Below are positions 50,601 through 63,560 of a stretch of DNA of 64,000 nucleotides, piece after piece (positions within the stretch are counted from its first letter, which is position 1; each line of letters starts with the position of its first letter). Below the pieces are notes generated by a model that did not search any database, was not told the origin of the DNA, and saw only the letters and a program-made list of their open reading frames with translations. Both the position numbers and the translations under genes were made by a program. Source of the DNA: Saccoglossus kowalevskii (taxonomy: Eukaryota > Hemichordata > Enteropneusta > Harrimaniidae); NCBI RefSeq assembly GCF_000003605.2, contig NW_003152183.1, positions 16,508 through 80,507 on the forward strand, in the 5' to 3' direction.

Positions 50601-53600
50601 GTAGGGAAATTTAATAAAAGCCCGTTAAAAGCAGCTTATATATATTCACATGAGGTGACTGTAAAATGTTAGAAAACAGCGTGCAAAGTTTGAAAAAACG
50701 AAGGAAATGTTGGCGGAGTTGCTAGTTTATTTAGCCTAAGTCATTGTAATGACAACCCCGCAGTTAAATTTTGAAAGCATTGAGTAAATTTGCCGATAAC
50801 GCCTCATATCTAAGCAGATTATCACAACAGTCAATCGAAATATTGACAACAAACTGTATGCAAAGTTGTAAAACGCGGTTGCGAAGTAGGTAGTTTCATT
50901 CGGGATTGTTACCTGTGATATCATATTAACAAGTCCCGTAGTTGAACATTCGAAAATGTGAATAAATATTTCGTAACATGCTGTTTAATTACCGTAGTTT
51001 TATTACAAGTATGTAGAGGTCATAGGTCAATCTAGAAGATACTTGTGCAAGCGATATCGATTTAAAACATCCAAAAACATGAAATAGCCGCAAATTCGGA
51101 ATAATAATCCATGCAGCTGTGGGGTTAGGTGCTCGACAAATGTTTAAAGTAAAGCACAATCGGGCGTGGTTAGTACTTGCATGGGAGACTCCCTGACTAA
51201 ACGACCTTTTGAATTTTTGTTTGTTTCAACACGCACATGGAAAAGATGTAAGGCAACGTTCCGGCACTTTTTCTTACTGTGATGCCAATCATTTATAGTA
51301 GAAAATCGAGGCATTTTTGTAACTTTTTCAATTAATGGAAAATTTTCAAATTCATCCTAATTTTCACGAACAAGTTGTGGATGCTGTTGGCACGTAGTGG
51401 GTGTTACACTGTTAACGCATCCTGCAAAGTTGTTCAAAGTGATTACAAAGTTGTACAAAGTTATCGCAAATTTGGTAAATGCATTTGCATATATGACCAA
51501 GTTGTTATCATATAACAATCCACATTTGTAAAGTAGGGAAATTTAATAAAAGCCCGTTAAAAGCAGCTTATAGATATTCACATGAGGTGACTGTAAAATG
51601 TTAGAAAACAGCGTGCAAAGTTTGAAAAAAACGAAGGAAATGTTGGCGGAGTTGCTAGTTTATTTAGCCTAAGTCATTGTAATGACAACCCCGCAGTTAA
51701 ATTTTGAAAGCATTGAGTAAATTTGCCGATAACGCCTCATATCTAAGAAGATTATCACAACAGTCAATCGAAATATTGACAACAAACTGTATGCAAAGTT
51801 GTAAAACGCGGTTGCGAAGTAGGTAGTTTCATTCGGGATTGTTACCTGTGATATCATATTAACAAGTCCCGTAGTTGAACATTCGAAAATGTGAATAAAT
51901 ATTTCGTAACATGCTGTTTAATTACCGTAGTTTTATTACAAGTATGTAGAGGTCATAGGTCAATCTAGAAGATACTTGTGCAAGCGATATCGATTTAAAA
52001 CATCCAAAAACATGAAACAGCCGCAAATTCGGAATAATAATCCATGCAGCTGTGGGGTTAGGTGCTCGACAAATGTTTAAAGTAAAGCACAATCGTGCGT
52101 GGTTAGTACTTGCATGGGAGACTCCCTGACTAAACGACCTTTTGAATTTTTGTTTGTTTCAACACGCACATGGAAAAGATGTAAGGCAACGTTCCGGCAC
52201 TTTTTCTTACTGTGATGTCAATCATTTATAGTAGAAAATCGAGGCATTTTTGTAACTTTTTCAATTAATGGAAAATTTTCAAATTCATTCTAATTTTCAC
52301 GAACAAGTTGTGGATGCTGTCGACACGTAGTGGGTGTTACACTGTTAACGCATCCTGCAAAGTTGTTCAAAGTGATTACAAAGTTGTACAAAGTTATTGC
52401 AAATTTGGTAAATGCATTTGCATATATGACCAAGTTGTTATCATATAACGATCCACATTTGTAAAGTAGGGAAATTTAATAAAAGCCCGTTAAAAGCAGC
52501 TTATAGATATTCACATGAGGTGACTGTAAAATGTTAGAAAACAGCGTGCAAAGTTTGAAAAAACGAAGGAAATGTTGGCGGAGTTGCTAGTTTATTTAGC
52601 CTAAGTCATTGTAATGACAACCCCGCAGTTAAATTTTGAAAGCATTGAGTAAATTTGCCGATAACGCCTCATATCGAAGCAGATTATCACAACAGTCAAT
52701 CGAAATATTGACAACAAACTGTATGCAAAGTTGTAAAAAGCGGTTGCGAAGTAGGTAGTTTCATTCGGGATTGTTACCTGTGATATCATATTAACAAGTC
52801 CCGTAGTTGAACATTCGAAAATGTGAATAAATATTTCGTAACATGCTGTTTAATTACCGTAGTTTTATTACAAGTATGTAGAGGTCATAGGTCAATCTAG
52901 AAGATACTTGTGCAAGCGATATCGATTTAAAACATCCAAAAACATGAAATAGCCGCAAATTCGGAATAATAATCCATGCAGCTGTGGGGTTAGGTGCTCG
53001 ACAAATGTTTAAAGTAAAGCAAAATCGGGCGTAGTTAGTACTTGCATGGGAGACTCCCTGACTAAACGACCTTTTGAATTTTTGTTTGTTTCAACACGCA
53101 CATGGAAAAGATGTAAGGCAACGTTCCGGCACTTTTTCTTACTGTGATGTCAATCATTTATAGTAGAAAATCGAGGCATTTTTGTAACTTTTTCAATTAA
53201 TGGAAAATTTTCAAATTCATTCTAATTTTCACGAATAAGTTGTGGATGCTGTCGACACGTAGTGGGTGTTACACTGTTAACGCATCCTGCAAAGTTGTTC
53301 AAAGTGATTACAAAGTTGTACAAAGTTATTGCAAATTTGGTGAATGCATTTGCATATATGACCAAGTTGTTATCATATAACGATCCACATTTGTAAAGTA
53401 GGGAAATTTAATAAAAGCCCGTTAAAAGCAGCTTAAAGATATTCACATGAGGTGACTGTAAAATGTTAGAAAACAGCGTGCAAAGTTTGAAAAAACGAAG
53501 GAAATGTTGGCGGAGTTGCTAGTTTATTTAGCCTAAGTCATTGTAATGACAACCCCGCAGTTAAATTTTGAAAGCATTGAGTAAATTTGCCGATAACGCC

Positions 53601-56600
53601 TCATATCGAAGCAGATTATCACAACAGTCAATCGAAATATTGACAACAAACTGTATGCAAAGTTGTAAAAAGCGGTTGCGAAGTAGGTAGTTTCATTCGG
53701 GATTGTTACCTGTGATATCATATTAACAAGTCCCGTAGTTGAACATTCGAAAATGTGAATAAATATTTCGTAACATGCTGTTTAATTACCGTAGTTTTAT
53801 TACAAGTATGTAGAGGTCATAGGTCAATCTAGAAGATACTTGTGCAAGCGATATCGATTTAAAACATCCAAAAACATGAAATAGCCGCAAATTCGGAATA
53901 ATAATCCATGCAGCTGTGGGGTTAGGTGCTCGACAAATGTTTAAAGTAAAGCAAAATCGGGCGTGTTTAGTACTTGCATGGGAGACTCCCTGACTAAACG
54001 ACCTTTTGAATTTTTGTTTGTTTCAACACGCACATGGAAAAGATGTAAGGCAACGTTCCGGCACTTTTTCTTACTGTGATGTCAATCATTTATAGTAGAA
54101 AATCGAGGCATTTTAGTAACTTTTTCAATTAATGGAAAATTTTCAAATTCATTCTAATTTTCACGAACAAGTTGTGGATGCTGTCGACACGTAGTGGGTG
54201 TTACACTGTTAACGCATCCTGCAAAGTTGTTCAAAGTGATTACAAAGTTGTACAAAGTTATTGCAAATTTGGTAAATGCATTTGCATATATGACCAAGTT
54301 GTTATCATATAACAATCCACATTTGTAAAGTAGGGAAATTTAATAAAAGCCCGTTAAAAGCAGCTTATATATATTCACATGAGGTGACTGTAAAATGTTA
54401 GAAAACAGCGTGCAAAGTTTGAAAAAACGAAGGAAATGTTGGCGGAGTTGCTAGTTTATTTAGCCTAAGTCATTGTAATGACAACCCCGCAGTTAAATTT
54501 TGAAAGCATTGAGTAAATTTGCCGATAACGCCTCATATCGAAGCAGATTATCACAACAGTCAATCGAAATATTGACAACAAACTGTATGCAAAGTTGTAA
54601 AAAGCGGTTGCGAAGTAGGTAGTTTCATTCGGGATTGTTACCTGTGATATCATATTAACAAGTCCCGTAGTTGAACATTCGAAAATGTGAATAAATATTT
54701 CGTAACATGCTGTTTAATTACCGTAGTTTTATTACAAGTATGTAGAGGTCATAGGTCAATCTAGAAGATACTTGTGCAAGCGATATCGATTTAAAACATC
54801 CAAAAACATGAAATAGCCGCAAATTCGGAATAATAATCCATGCAGCTGTGCGGTTAGGTGCTCGACAAATGTTTAAAGTAAAGCACAATCGGGCGTGGTT
54901 AGTACTTGCATGGGAGACTCCCTGACTAAACGACCTTTTGAATTTTTGTTTGTTTCAACACGCACATGAAAAAGATGTAAGGCAACGTTCCGGCACTTTT
55001 TCTTACTGTGATGTCAATCATTTATAGTAGAAAATCGATGCATTTTTGTAACTTTTTCAATTAATGGAAAATTTTCAAATTCATTCTAATTTTCACGAAC
55101 AAGTTGTGGATGCTGTCGACACGTAGTGGGTGTTACACTGTTAACGCATCCTGCAAAGTTGTTCAAAGTGATTACAAAGTTGTACAAAGTTATTGCAAAT
55201 TTGGTAAATGCATTTGCATATATGACCAAGTTGTTATCATATAACAATCCACATTTGTAAAGTAGGGAAATTTAATAAAAGCCCGTTAAAAGCAGCTTAT
55301 AGATATTCACATGAGGTGACTGTAAAATGTTAGAAAACAGCGTGCAAAGTTTGAAAAAACGAAGGAAATGTTGGCGGAGTTGCTAGTTTATTTAGCCTAA
55401 GTCATTGTAATGACAACCCCGCAGTTAAATTTTGAAAGCATTGAGTAAATTTGCCGATAACGCCTCATATCGAAGCAGATTATCACAACAGTCAATCGAA
55501 ATATTGACAACAAACTGTATGCAAAGTTGTAAAAAGCGGTTGCGAAGTAGGTAGTTTCATTCGGGATTGTTACCTGTGATATCATATTAACAAGTCCCGT
55601 AGTTGAACATTCGAAAATGTGAATAAATATTTCGTAACATGCTGTTTAATTACCGTAGTTTTATTACAAGTATGTAGAGGTCATAGGTCAATCTAGAAGA
55701 TACTTGTGCAAGCGATATCGATTTAAAACATCCAAAAACATGAAATAGCCGCAAATTCGGAGTAATAAACCATGCAGCTGTGGGGTTAGGTGCTCGACAA
55801 ATGTTTAAAGTAAAGCACAATCGGGCGTGGTTAGTACTTGCATGGGAGACTCCCTGACTAAACGACCTTTTGAATTTTTGTTTGTTTCAACAAGCACATG
55901 GAAAAGATGTAAGGCAACGTTCCGGCACTTTTTCTTTCTGTGATGTCAATCATTTATAGTAGAAAATCGAGGCATTTTTGTAACTTTTTCAATTAATGGA
56001 AAATTTTCAAATTCATTCTAATTTTCACGAACAAGTTGTGGATGCTGTTGGCACGTAGAGGGTGTTACACTGTTAACGCATCGTGCAAAGTTGTTCAGAG
56101 TGATTACAAAGTTGTACAAAGTTATTGCAAATTTGGTAAATGCATTTGCATATATGACCAAGTTGTTATCATATAACAATCCACATTTGTAAAGTAGGGA
56201 AATTTAATAAAAGCCCGTTAAAATCAGCTTATAGATATTCACATGAGGTGACTGTAAAATGTTAGAAATCAGCGTGCAAAGTTTGAAAAAACGAAGGAAA
56301 TGTTGGCGGAGTTGCTAGTTTATTTAGCCTAAGTCATTGTAATGACAACCCCGCAGTTAAATTTTGAAAGCATTGAGTAAATTTTCCGATAACGCCTCAT
56401 ATCTAAGCAGATTATCACAACAGTCAATCGAAATATTGACAACAAACTGTATGCAAAGTTGTAAAACGCGGTTGCGAAGTAGGTAGTTTCATTCGGGATT
56501 GTTACCTGTGATATCATATTAACAAGTCCCGTAGTTGAACATTCGAAAATGTGAATAAATATTTCGTAACATGCTGTTTAATTACCGTAGTTTTATTACA

Positions 56601-59600
56601 AGTATGTAGAGGTCATAGGTCAATCGAGAAGATACTTGTGCAAGCGATATCGATTTAAAACATCCAAAAACATGAAATAGCCGCAAATTCGGAATAATAA
56701 TCCATGCAGCTGTGGGGTTAGGTGCTCGACAAATGTTTAAAGTAAAGCACAATCGGGCGTGGTTAGTACTTGCATGGGAGACTCCCTGACTAAACGACCT
56801 TTTGAATTTTTGTTTGTTTCAACACGCACATGGAAAAGATGTAAGGCAACGTTCCCGGCACTTTTTCTTACTGTGATGTCAATCATTTATAGTAGAAAAA
56901 TCGAGGCATTTTTGTAACTTTTTCAATTAATGGAAAATTTTCAAATTCATTCTAATTTTCACGAACAAGTTGTGGATGCTGTTGGCACGTAGTGGGTGTT
57001 ACACTGTTAACGCATCTGCAAAGTTGTTCAAAGTGATTGCAAATTTGGTAAATGCATTTGCATATATGACCAAGTTGTTATCATATAACAATCCACATTT
57101 GTAAAGTAGGGAAATTTAATAAAAGCCCGTTAAAATCAGCTTATAGATATTCACATGAGGTGACTGTAAAATGTTAGAAAACAGCGTGCAAAGTTTGAAA
57201 AAACGAAGGAAATGTTGGCGGAGTTGCTAGTTTATTTAGCCTAAGTCATTTTAATGACAACCTCGCAGTTAAATTTTGAAAGCATTGAGTAAATTTGCCG
57301 ATAACGCCTCATATCTAAGCAGAATATCACAACAGTCAATCGAAATATTGACAACAAACTGTATGCAAAGTTGTAAAACGCGGTTGCGAAGTAGGTAGTT
57401 TCATTCGGGATTGTTACCTGTGATATCATATTAACAAGTCCCGTAGTTGAACATTCGAAAATGTGAATAAATATTTCGTAACATGCTGTTTAATTACCGT
57501 AGTTTTATTACAAGTATGTAGAGGTCATAGGTCAATCGAGAAGATACTTGTGCAAGCGATATCGATTTAAAACATCCAAAAACATGAAATAGCCGCTAAT
57601 TCGGAATAATAATCCATGCAGCTGTGGGGTTAGGTGCTCGACAAATGTTTAAAGTAAAGCACAATCGGGCGTGGTTAGTACTTGCATGGGAGACTCCCTG
57701 ACTAAACGACCTTTTGATTTTTTGTTTGTTTCAACACGCACATGGACAAGATGTAAGGCAACGTTCCGGCACTTTTTCTTACTGTGATGTCAATCATTTA
57801 TAGTAGAAAATCGAGGCATTTTTGTAACTTTTTCAATTAATGGAAAATTTTCAAATTCATTCTAATTTTCACGAACAAGTTGTGGATGCTGTTGGCACGT
57901 AGTGGGTGTTACACTGTTAACGCATCCTGCAAAGTTGTTCAAAGTGATTACAAAGTTGTACAAAGTTATTGCAAATTTGGTAAATGCATTTGCATATATG
58001 ACCAAGTTGTTACCATATAACAATCCACATTTGTAAAGTAGGGAAATTTAATAAAAGCCCGTTAAAAGCAGCTTATAGATATTCACATGAGGTGACTGCA
58101 AAATGTTAGAAAACAGCGTGCAAAGTTTGAAAAAACGAAGGAAATGTTAGCGGAGTTGCTAGTTTATTTAGCCTAAGTCATTGTAATGTCAACCCCGCAG
58201 TTAAATTTTGAAAGCATTGAGTAAATTTGCCGATAACGCCTCATATCTAAGCAGATTATCACAACAGTCAATCGAAATATTGACAACAAACTGTATGCAA
58301 AGTTGTAAAACGCGGTTGCGAAGTAGGTAGTTTTATTCGGGATTGTTACCTCTGATATCATATTAACAAGTCCCGTAGTAGAACATTCGAAAATGTGAAT
58401 AAATATTTCGTTTACATGCTGTTTAATTACCGTAGTTTTATTACAAGTATGTAGAGGTCATAGGTCAATCTAGAAGATACTTGTGCAAGCGATATCGATT
58501 TAAAACATCCCAAAAACATGAAATAGCCGCAAATTCGGAATAATAATCCATGCAGCTGTGGGGTTAGGTGCTCGACAAATGTTAAAGTAAAGCACAATCG
58601 GGCGTGGTTCGTACTTGCATGGGAGACTCCCTGACTAAACGACCTTTTGAATTTTTGTTTGTTTCAACACGCACATGGAAAAGATGTAAGGCAACGTTCC
58701 GGCACTTTTTCTTACTGTGATGTCAATCATTTATAGTAGAAAATCGAGGCATTTTTGTAACTTTTTCAATTAATGGAAAATTTTCAAATTCATTCTAATT
58801 TTCACGAACAAGTTGTGGATGCTGTCGACACGTAGTGGGTGTTACACTGTTAACGCATCCTGCAAAGTTGTTCAAAGTGATTACAAAGTTGTACAAAGTT
58901 ATAGCAAATTTTGTAAATGCATTTGCATATATGACCAAGTTGTTATCATATAACAATCCACATTTGTAAAGTAGGGAAATTTAATAAAAGCCCGTTAAAA
59001 ACAGCTTATAGATATTCACATGAGGTGACTGTAAAATGTTAGAAAACAGCGTGCAAAGTTTGAAAAAACGAAGGAAATGTTGGCGGAGTTGCTAGTTTAT
59101 TTAGCCTAAGTCATTGTAATGACAACCCCGCAGTTAAATTTTGAAAGCATTGAGTAAATTTGCCGATAACGCCTCATATCGAAGCAGATTATCACAACAG
59201 TCAATCGAAATATTGACAACAAACTGTATGCAAAGTTGTAAAAAGCGGTTGCGAAGTAGGTAGTTTCATTCGGGATTGTTACCTGTGATATCATATTAAC
59301 AAATCCCGTAGTTGAACATTCGAAAATGTGAATAAATATTTCGTAACATGCTGTTTAATTACCGTAGTTTTATTACAAGTATGTAGAGGTCATAGGTCAA
59401 TCTAGAAGATACTTGTGCAAGCGATATCGATTTAAAACATCCAAAAACATGAAATAGCCGCAAATTCGGAATAATAATCCATGCAGCTGTGGGGTTAGGT
59501 GCTCGACAAATGTTTAAAGTAAAGCACAATCGGGCGTGGTTAGTACTTGCATGGGAGACTCCCTGACTAAACGACCTTTTGAATTTTTGTTTGTTTCAAC

Positions 59601-62490
59601 ACGCACATGGAAAAGATGTAAGGCAACGTTCCGGCACTTTTTCTTTCTGTGATGTCAATCATTTATAGTAGAAAATCGATGCATTTTTGTAACTTTTTCA
59701 ATTAATGGAAAATTTTCAAATTCATTCTAATTTTCACGAACAAGTTGTGGATGCTGTCGACACGTAGTGGGTGTTACACTGTTAACGCATCCTGCAAAGT
59801 TGTTCAAAGTGATTACAAAGTTGTACAAAGTTATAGCAAATTTTGTAAATGCATTTGCATATATGACCAAGTTGTTATCATATAACAATCCACATTTGTA
59901 AAGTAGGGAAATTTAATAAAAGCCCGTTAAAAGCAGCTTATAGATATTCACATGAGGTGACTGTAAAATGTTAGAAAACAGCGTGCAAAGTTTGAAAAAA
60001 CGAAGGAAATGTTGGCGGAGTTGCTAGTTTATTTAGCCTAAGTCATTGTAATGACAACCCCGCAGTTAAATTTTGAAAGCATTGAGTAAATTTGCCGATA
60101 ACGCCTCATATCGAAGCAGATTATCACAACAGTCAATCGAAATATTGACAACAAACTGTATGCAAAGTTGTAAAAAGCGGTTGCGAAGTAGGTAGTTTCA
60201 TTCGGGATTGTTACCTGTGATATCATATTAACAAATCCCGTAGTTGAACATTCGAAAATGTGAATAAATATTTCTAACATGCTGTTTAATTACCGTAGTT
60301 TTATTACAAGTATGTAGAGGTCATAGGTCAATCAAGAAGATACTTGTGCAAGCGATATCGATTTAAAACATCCAAAAACATGAAATAGCCGCAAATTCGG
60401 AATAATAATCCATGCAGCTGTGGGGTTAGGTGCTCGACAAATGTTTAAAGTAAAGCACAATCGGGCGTGGTTCGTACTTGCATGGGAGACTCCCTGACTA
60501 AACGACCTTTTGAATTTTTGTTTGTTTCAACACGCACATGGAAAAGATGTAAGGCAACGTTCCCGGCACTTTTTCTTTCTGTGATGTCAATCATTTATAG
60601 TAGAAAATCGATGCATTTTTGTACTTTTTCAATTAATGGAAAATTTTCAATTCATTCTAATTTTCACGAACAAGTTGTGGATGCTGTCGACACGTAGTGG
60701 GTGTTACACTGTTAACGCATCCTGCAAAGTTGTTCCAAAGTGATTACAAAAGTTGTACAAAGTTTTTGCAAATTTGGTAAATGCATTTGCATATATGACC
60801 AAGTTGTTATCATATACGATCCACATTTGTAAAGTAGGGAAATTTAATAAAAGCCCGTTAAAAGCAGCTTATAGATATTCACATGAGGTGACTGTAAAAT
60901 GTTAGAAAACAGCGTGCAAAGTTCGAAAAAACGAAGGAAATGTTGGCGGAGTTGCTAGTTTATTTAGCCTAAGTCATTGTAATGACAACCCCGCAGTTAA
61001 ATTTTGAAAGCATTGAGTAAATTTGCCGATAACGCCACATATCGAAGCAGATTATCACAACAGTCAATCGAAATATTGACAACAAACTGTATGCAAAGTT
61101 GTAAAAAGCGGTTGCGAAGTAGGTAGTTTCATTCGGGATTGTTACCTGTGATATCATATTAACAAGTCCCGTAGTTGAACATTCGAAAATGTGAATAAAT
61201 ATTTCGTAACATGCTGTTTAATTACCGTAGTTTTATTACAAGTATGTAGAAGTCATAGGTCAATCTAGAAGATACTTGTGCAAGCGATATCGATTTAAAA
61301 CATCCAAAAACATGAAATAGCCGCAAATTCGGAATAATAATCCATGCAGCTGTGGGGTTAGGTGCTCGACAAATGTTTAAAGTAAAGCATAATCGGGCGT
61401 GGTTAGTACTTGCATGGGAGACTCCCTGACTAAACGACCTTTTGAATTTTTGTTTGTTTCAACACGCACATGAAAAAGATGTAAGGCAACGTTCCGGCAC
61501 TTTTTCTTACTGTGATGTCAATCATTTATAGTAGAAAATCGATGCATTTTTGTAACTTTTTCAATTAATGGAAAATTTTCAAATTCATTCTAATTTTCAC
61601 GAACAAGTTGTGGATGCTGTCGACACGTAGTGAGTGTTACACTGTTAACGCATCCTGCAAAGTTGTTCAAAGTGATTACAAAGTTGTACAAAGTTATTGC
61701 AAATTTGGTAAATGCATTTGCATATATGACCAAGTTGTTATCATATAACAATCCACATTTGTAAAGTAGGGAAATTTAATAAAAGCCCGTTAAAAGCAGC
61801 TTATAGATATTCACATGAGGTGACTGTAAAATGTTAGAAAACAGCGTGCAAAGTTTGAAAAAACGAAGGAAATGTTGGCGGAGTTGCTAGTTTATTTAGC
61901 CTAAGTCATTGTAATGACAACCCCGCAGTTAAATTTTGAAAGCATTGAGTAAATTTGCCGATAACGCCTCATATCGAAGCAGATTATCACAACAGTCAAT
62001 CGAAATATTGTCAAGAAACTGTATGCAAAGTTGTAAAAAGCGGTTGCGAAGTAGGTAGTTTCATTCGGGATTGTTACCTGTGATATCATATTAACAAGTC
62101 CCGTAGTTGAACATTCGAAAATGTGAATAAATATTTCGTAACATGCTGTTTAATTACCGTAGTTTTATTACAAGTATGTAGAAGTCATAGGTCAATCTAG
62201 AAGATACTTGTGCAAGCGATATCGATTTAAAACATCCAAAAACATGAATAGCCGCAATTCGGAATAATAATCCATGCAGCTGTGGGGTTAGGTGCTCGAC
62301 AAATGTTTAAAGTAAAGCACAATCGGGCGTGGTTAGTACTTGCATGGGAGACTCCCTGACTAAACGACCTTTTGAATTTTTGGTTGTTTCAACACGCACA
62401 TGAAAAAGATGTAAGGCAACGTTCCGGCACTTTTTCGTACTGTGATGTCAATCATTTATAGTAGAAAATCGAGGCATTTTTGTAACTTTT
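41646..62490 (+). repeat. Monomer block B5 (class B, 22 anchors)
   Basis: The longest homogeneous block runs from anchor 42354 to 61901, mostly at 932 bp. Sub-variants come in runs: GACAAACCCGC plus GATATCGCC at 44.2 and 45.1 kb; AACGATCC at 46.86, 48.72, 52.45 and 53.38 kb; AAAGCAAAATCG in the 5S-like block at 48.36, 49.29, 53.02 and 53.95 kb; ATAGCAAATTTTG at 45.87, 58.90 and 59.83 kb. The copy ending at 57241 is 20 bp short because of a 21-bp loss in the phased subrepeat near 57038. Local one-base losses lie near 42810-42845, 44010-44090 and 60560-60820. Confidence 0.9.
57030..57045. other. Site of 21-bp deletion in phased subrepeat
   Basis: GTGATTGCAAATTTGG replaces the longer GTGATT-ACAAAGTTGT-ACAAAGTTATT-GCAAATTTGG form. 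The lost 21 bp are about two units of the 10-11 bp subrepeat, with ATT at both edges. With two one-base gains and one loss nearby, this explains the 912-bp spacing between anchors 56329 and 57241. Confidence 0.85.
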
Positions 62491-63560
62491 TCAATTAATG
62501 GAAAATTTTCAAAATCGTTCTAATTTTCACGAACAAGTTGTGGATGCTGTCGACACGTAGTGGGTGTTACACTGTTAACGCATCGTGCAAAGTTGTTCAA
62601 AGTGATTACAAAGTTGTACAAAGTTATTGCAAATTTGGTAAATGCATTTGCATATATGACCAAGTTGTTATCATATAACAATCCACATTTGTAAAGTAGG
62701 GAAATTTAATAAAAGCCCGTTAAAAGCAGCTTATAGATATTCACATGAGGTGACAGTAAAATGTTAGAAAACAGCGTGCAAAGTTTGAAAAAGCGAATGA
62801 AATGTTGGCGGAGTTGCTAGTTTATTTAGCCTATGTCATTGTAATGACAATCCCGCATTTAAATTTTGAAAGCATTGAGTAAATTTGACGATACGCCTCA
62901 TATCGAGCAGATTATCACACAGTCAATCGAAATATTGACACAAACTGTATGCAAGTGTAAAAGCGGTGGGAAGTAGGTAGTTCATCGGGATGTACCTGTG
63001 GTATCATATTACAGTCCCGTAGTGACATTCGAAAATGTGAATAAATATTCGTAACATGCTGTTTAATTACGTAGTTTGTTACAAGTATGTAGATGTCATA
63101 GGTCAATCTAGAAGATACTTGTGCAAGAGATATATATTTAAAACATCCAAAAACGTGAAATAGCCGCAAATTCGGAATAATAATCCATGCAGCTGTGGGG
63201 TTAGGTGCTCGACAAATGTTCAAAGTAAAGCACAATCGGGCGTGGTTAGTACTTGCATGGGAGACCCCCTGACTAAACGACCTTTTGAATTTTTGTTTGT
63301 TTCAACACGCACATGAAAAAGATGTAAGGCAACGTTCCGGCACTTTTTCTTCCTGTGATGTCAATCATTTATAGTAGAAAATCGAGGCATTTTTGTAACT
63401 TTTTCAATTAATGGAAAATTTTCAAAATCGTTCTAATTTTCACGAACAACTTGTGGATGCTGTCGTCACGTAGTGAGTGTTACACTGTTAACGCATCGTG
63501 CAAAGTTGTTCAAAGTGATTACAAAGTTGTACAAAGTTATTGCAAATTTGGTAAATGCAT
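62491..63560 (+). repeat. Monomer block C5 (class C, eroded copy)
   Basis: CAAAATCGTTC, CATCGTGC, GACAGTAAAATG, AAAAAGCGAATG, CTATGTCATTG, CCCGCATTTAAA and TTTGACGAT match the class C copy at 21855. Between about 62890 and 63080 roughly twenty single bases are missing compared with any other copy, so the spacing to the next anchor is 912 bp. The 5S-like block that follows is intact and reads GGGAGACCCCCTG, as at 21373. Confidence 0.8.

Noticed and set aside
62915-63235. 106-codon minus-strand frame, the longest in the window
   Set aside because: It is created by the cluster of one-base losses near 62890-63080 that joins two frames.
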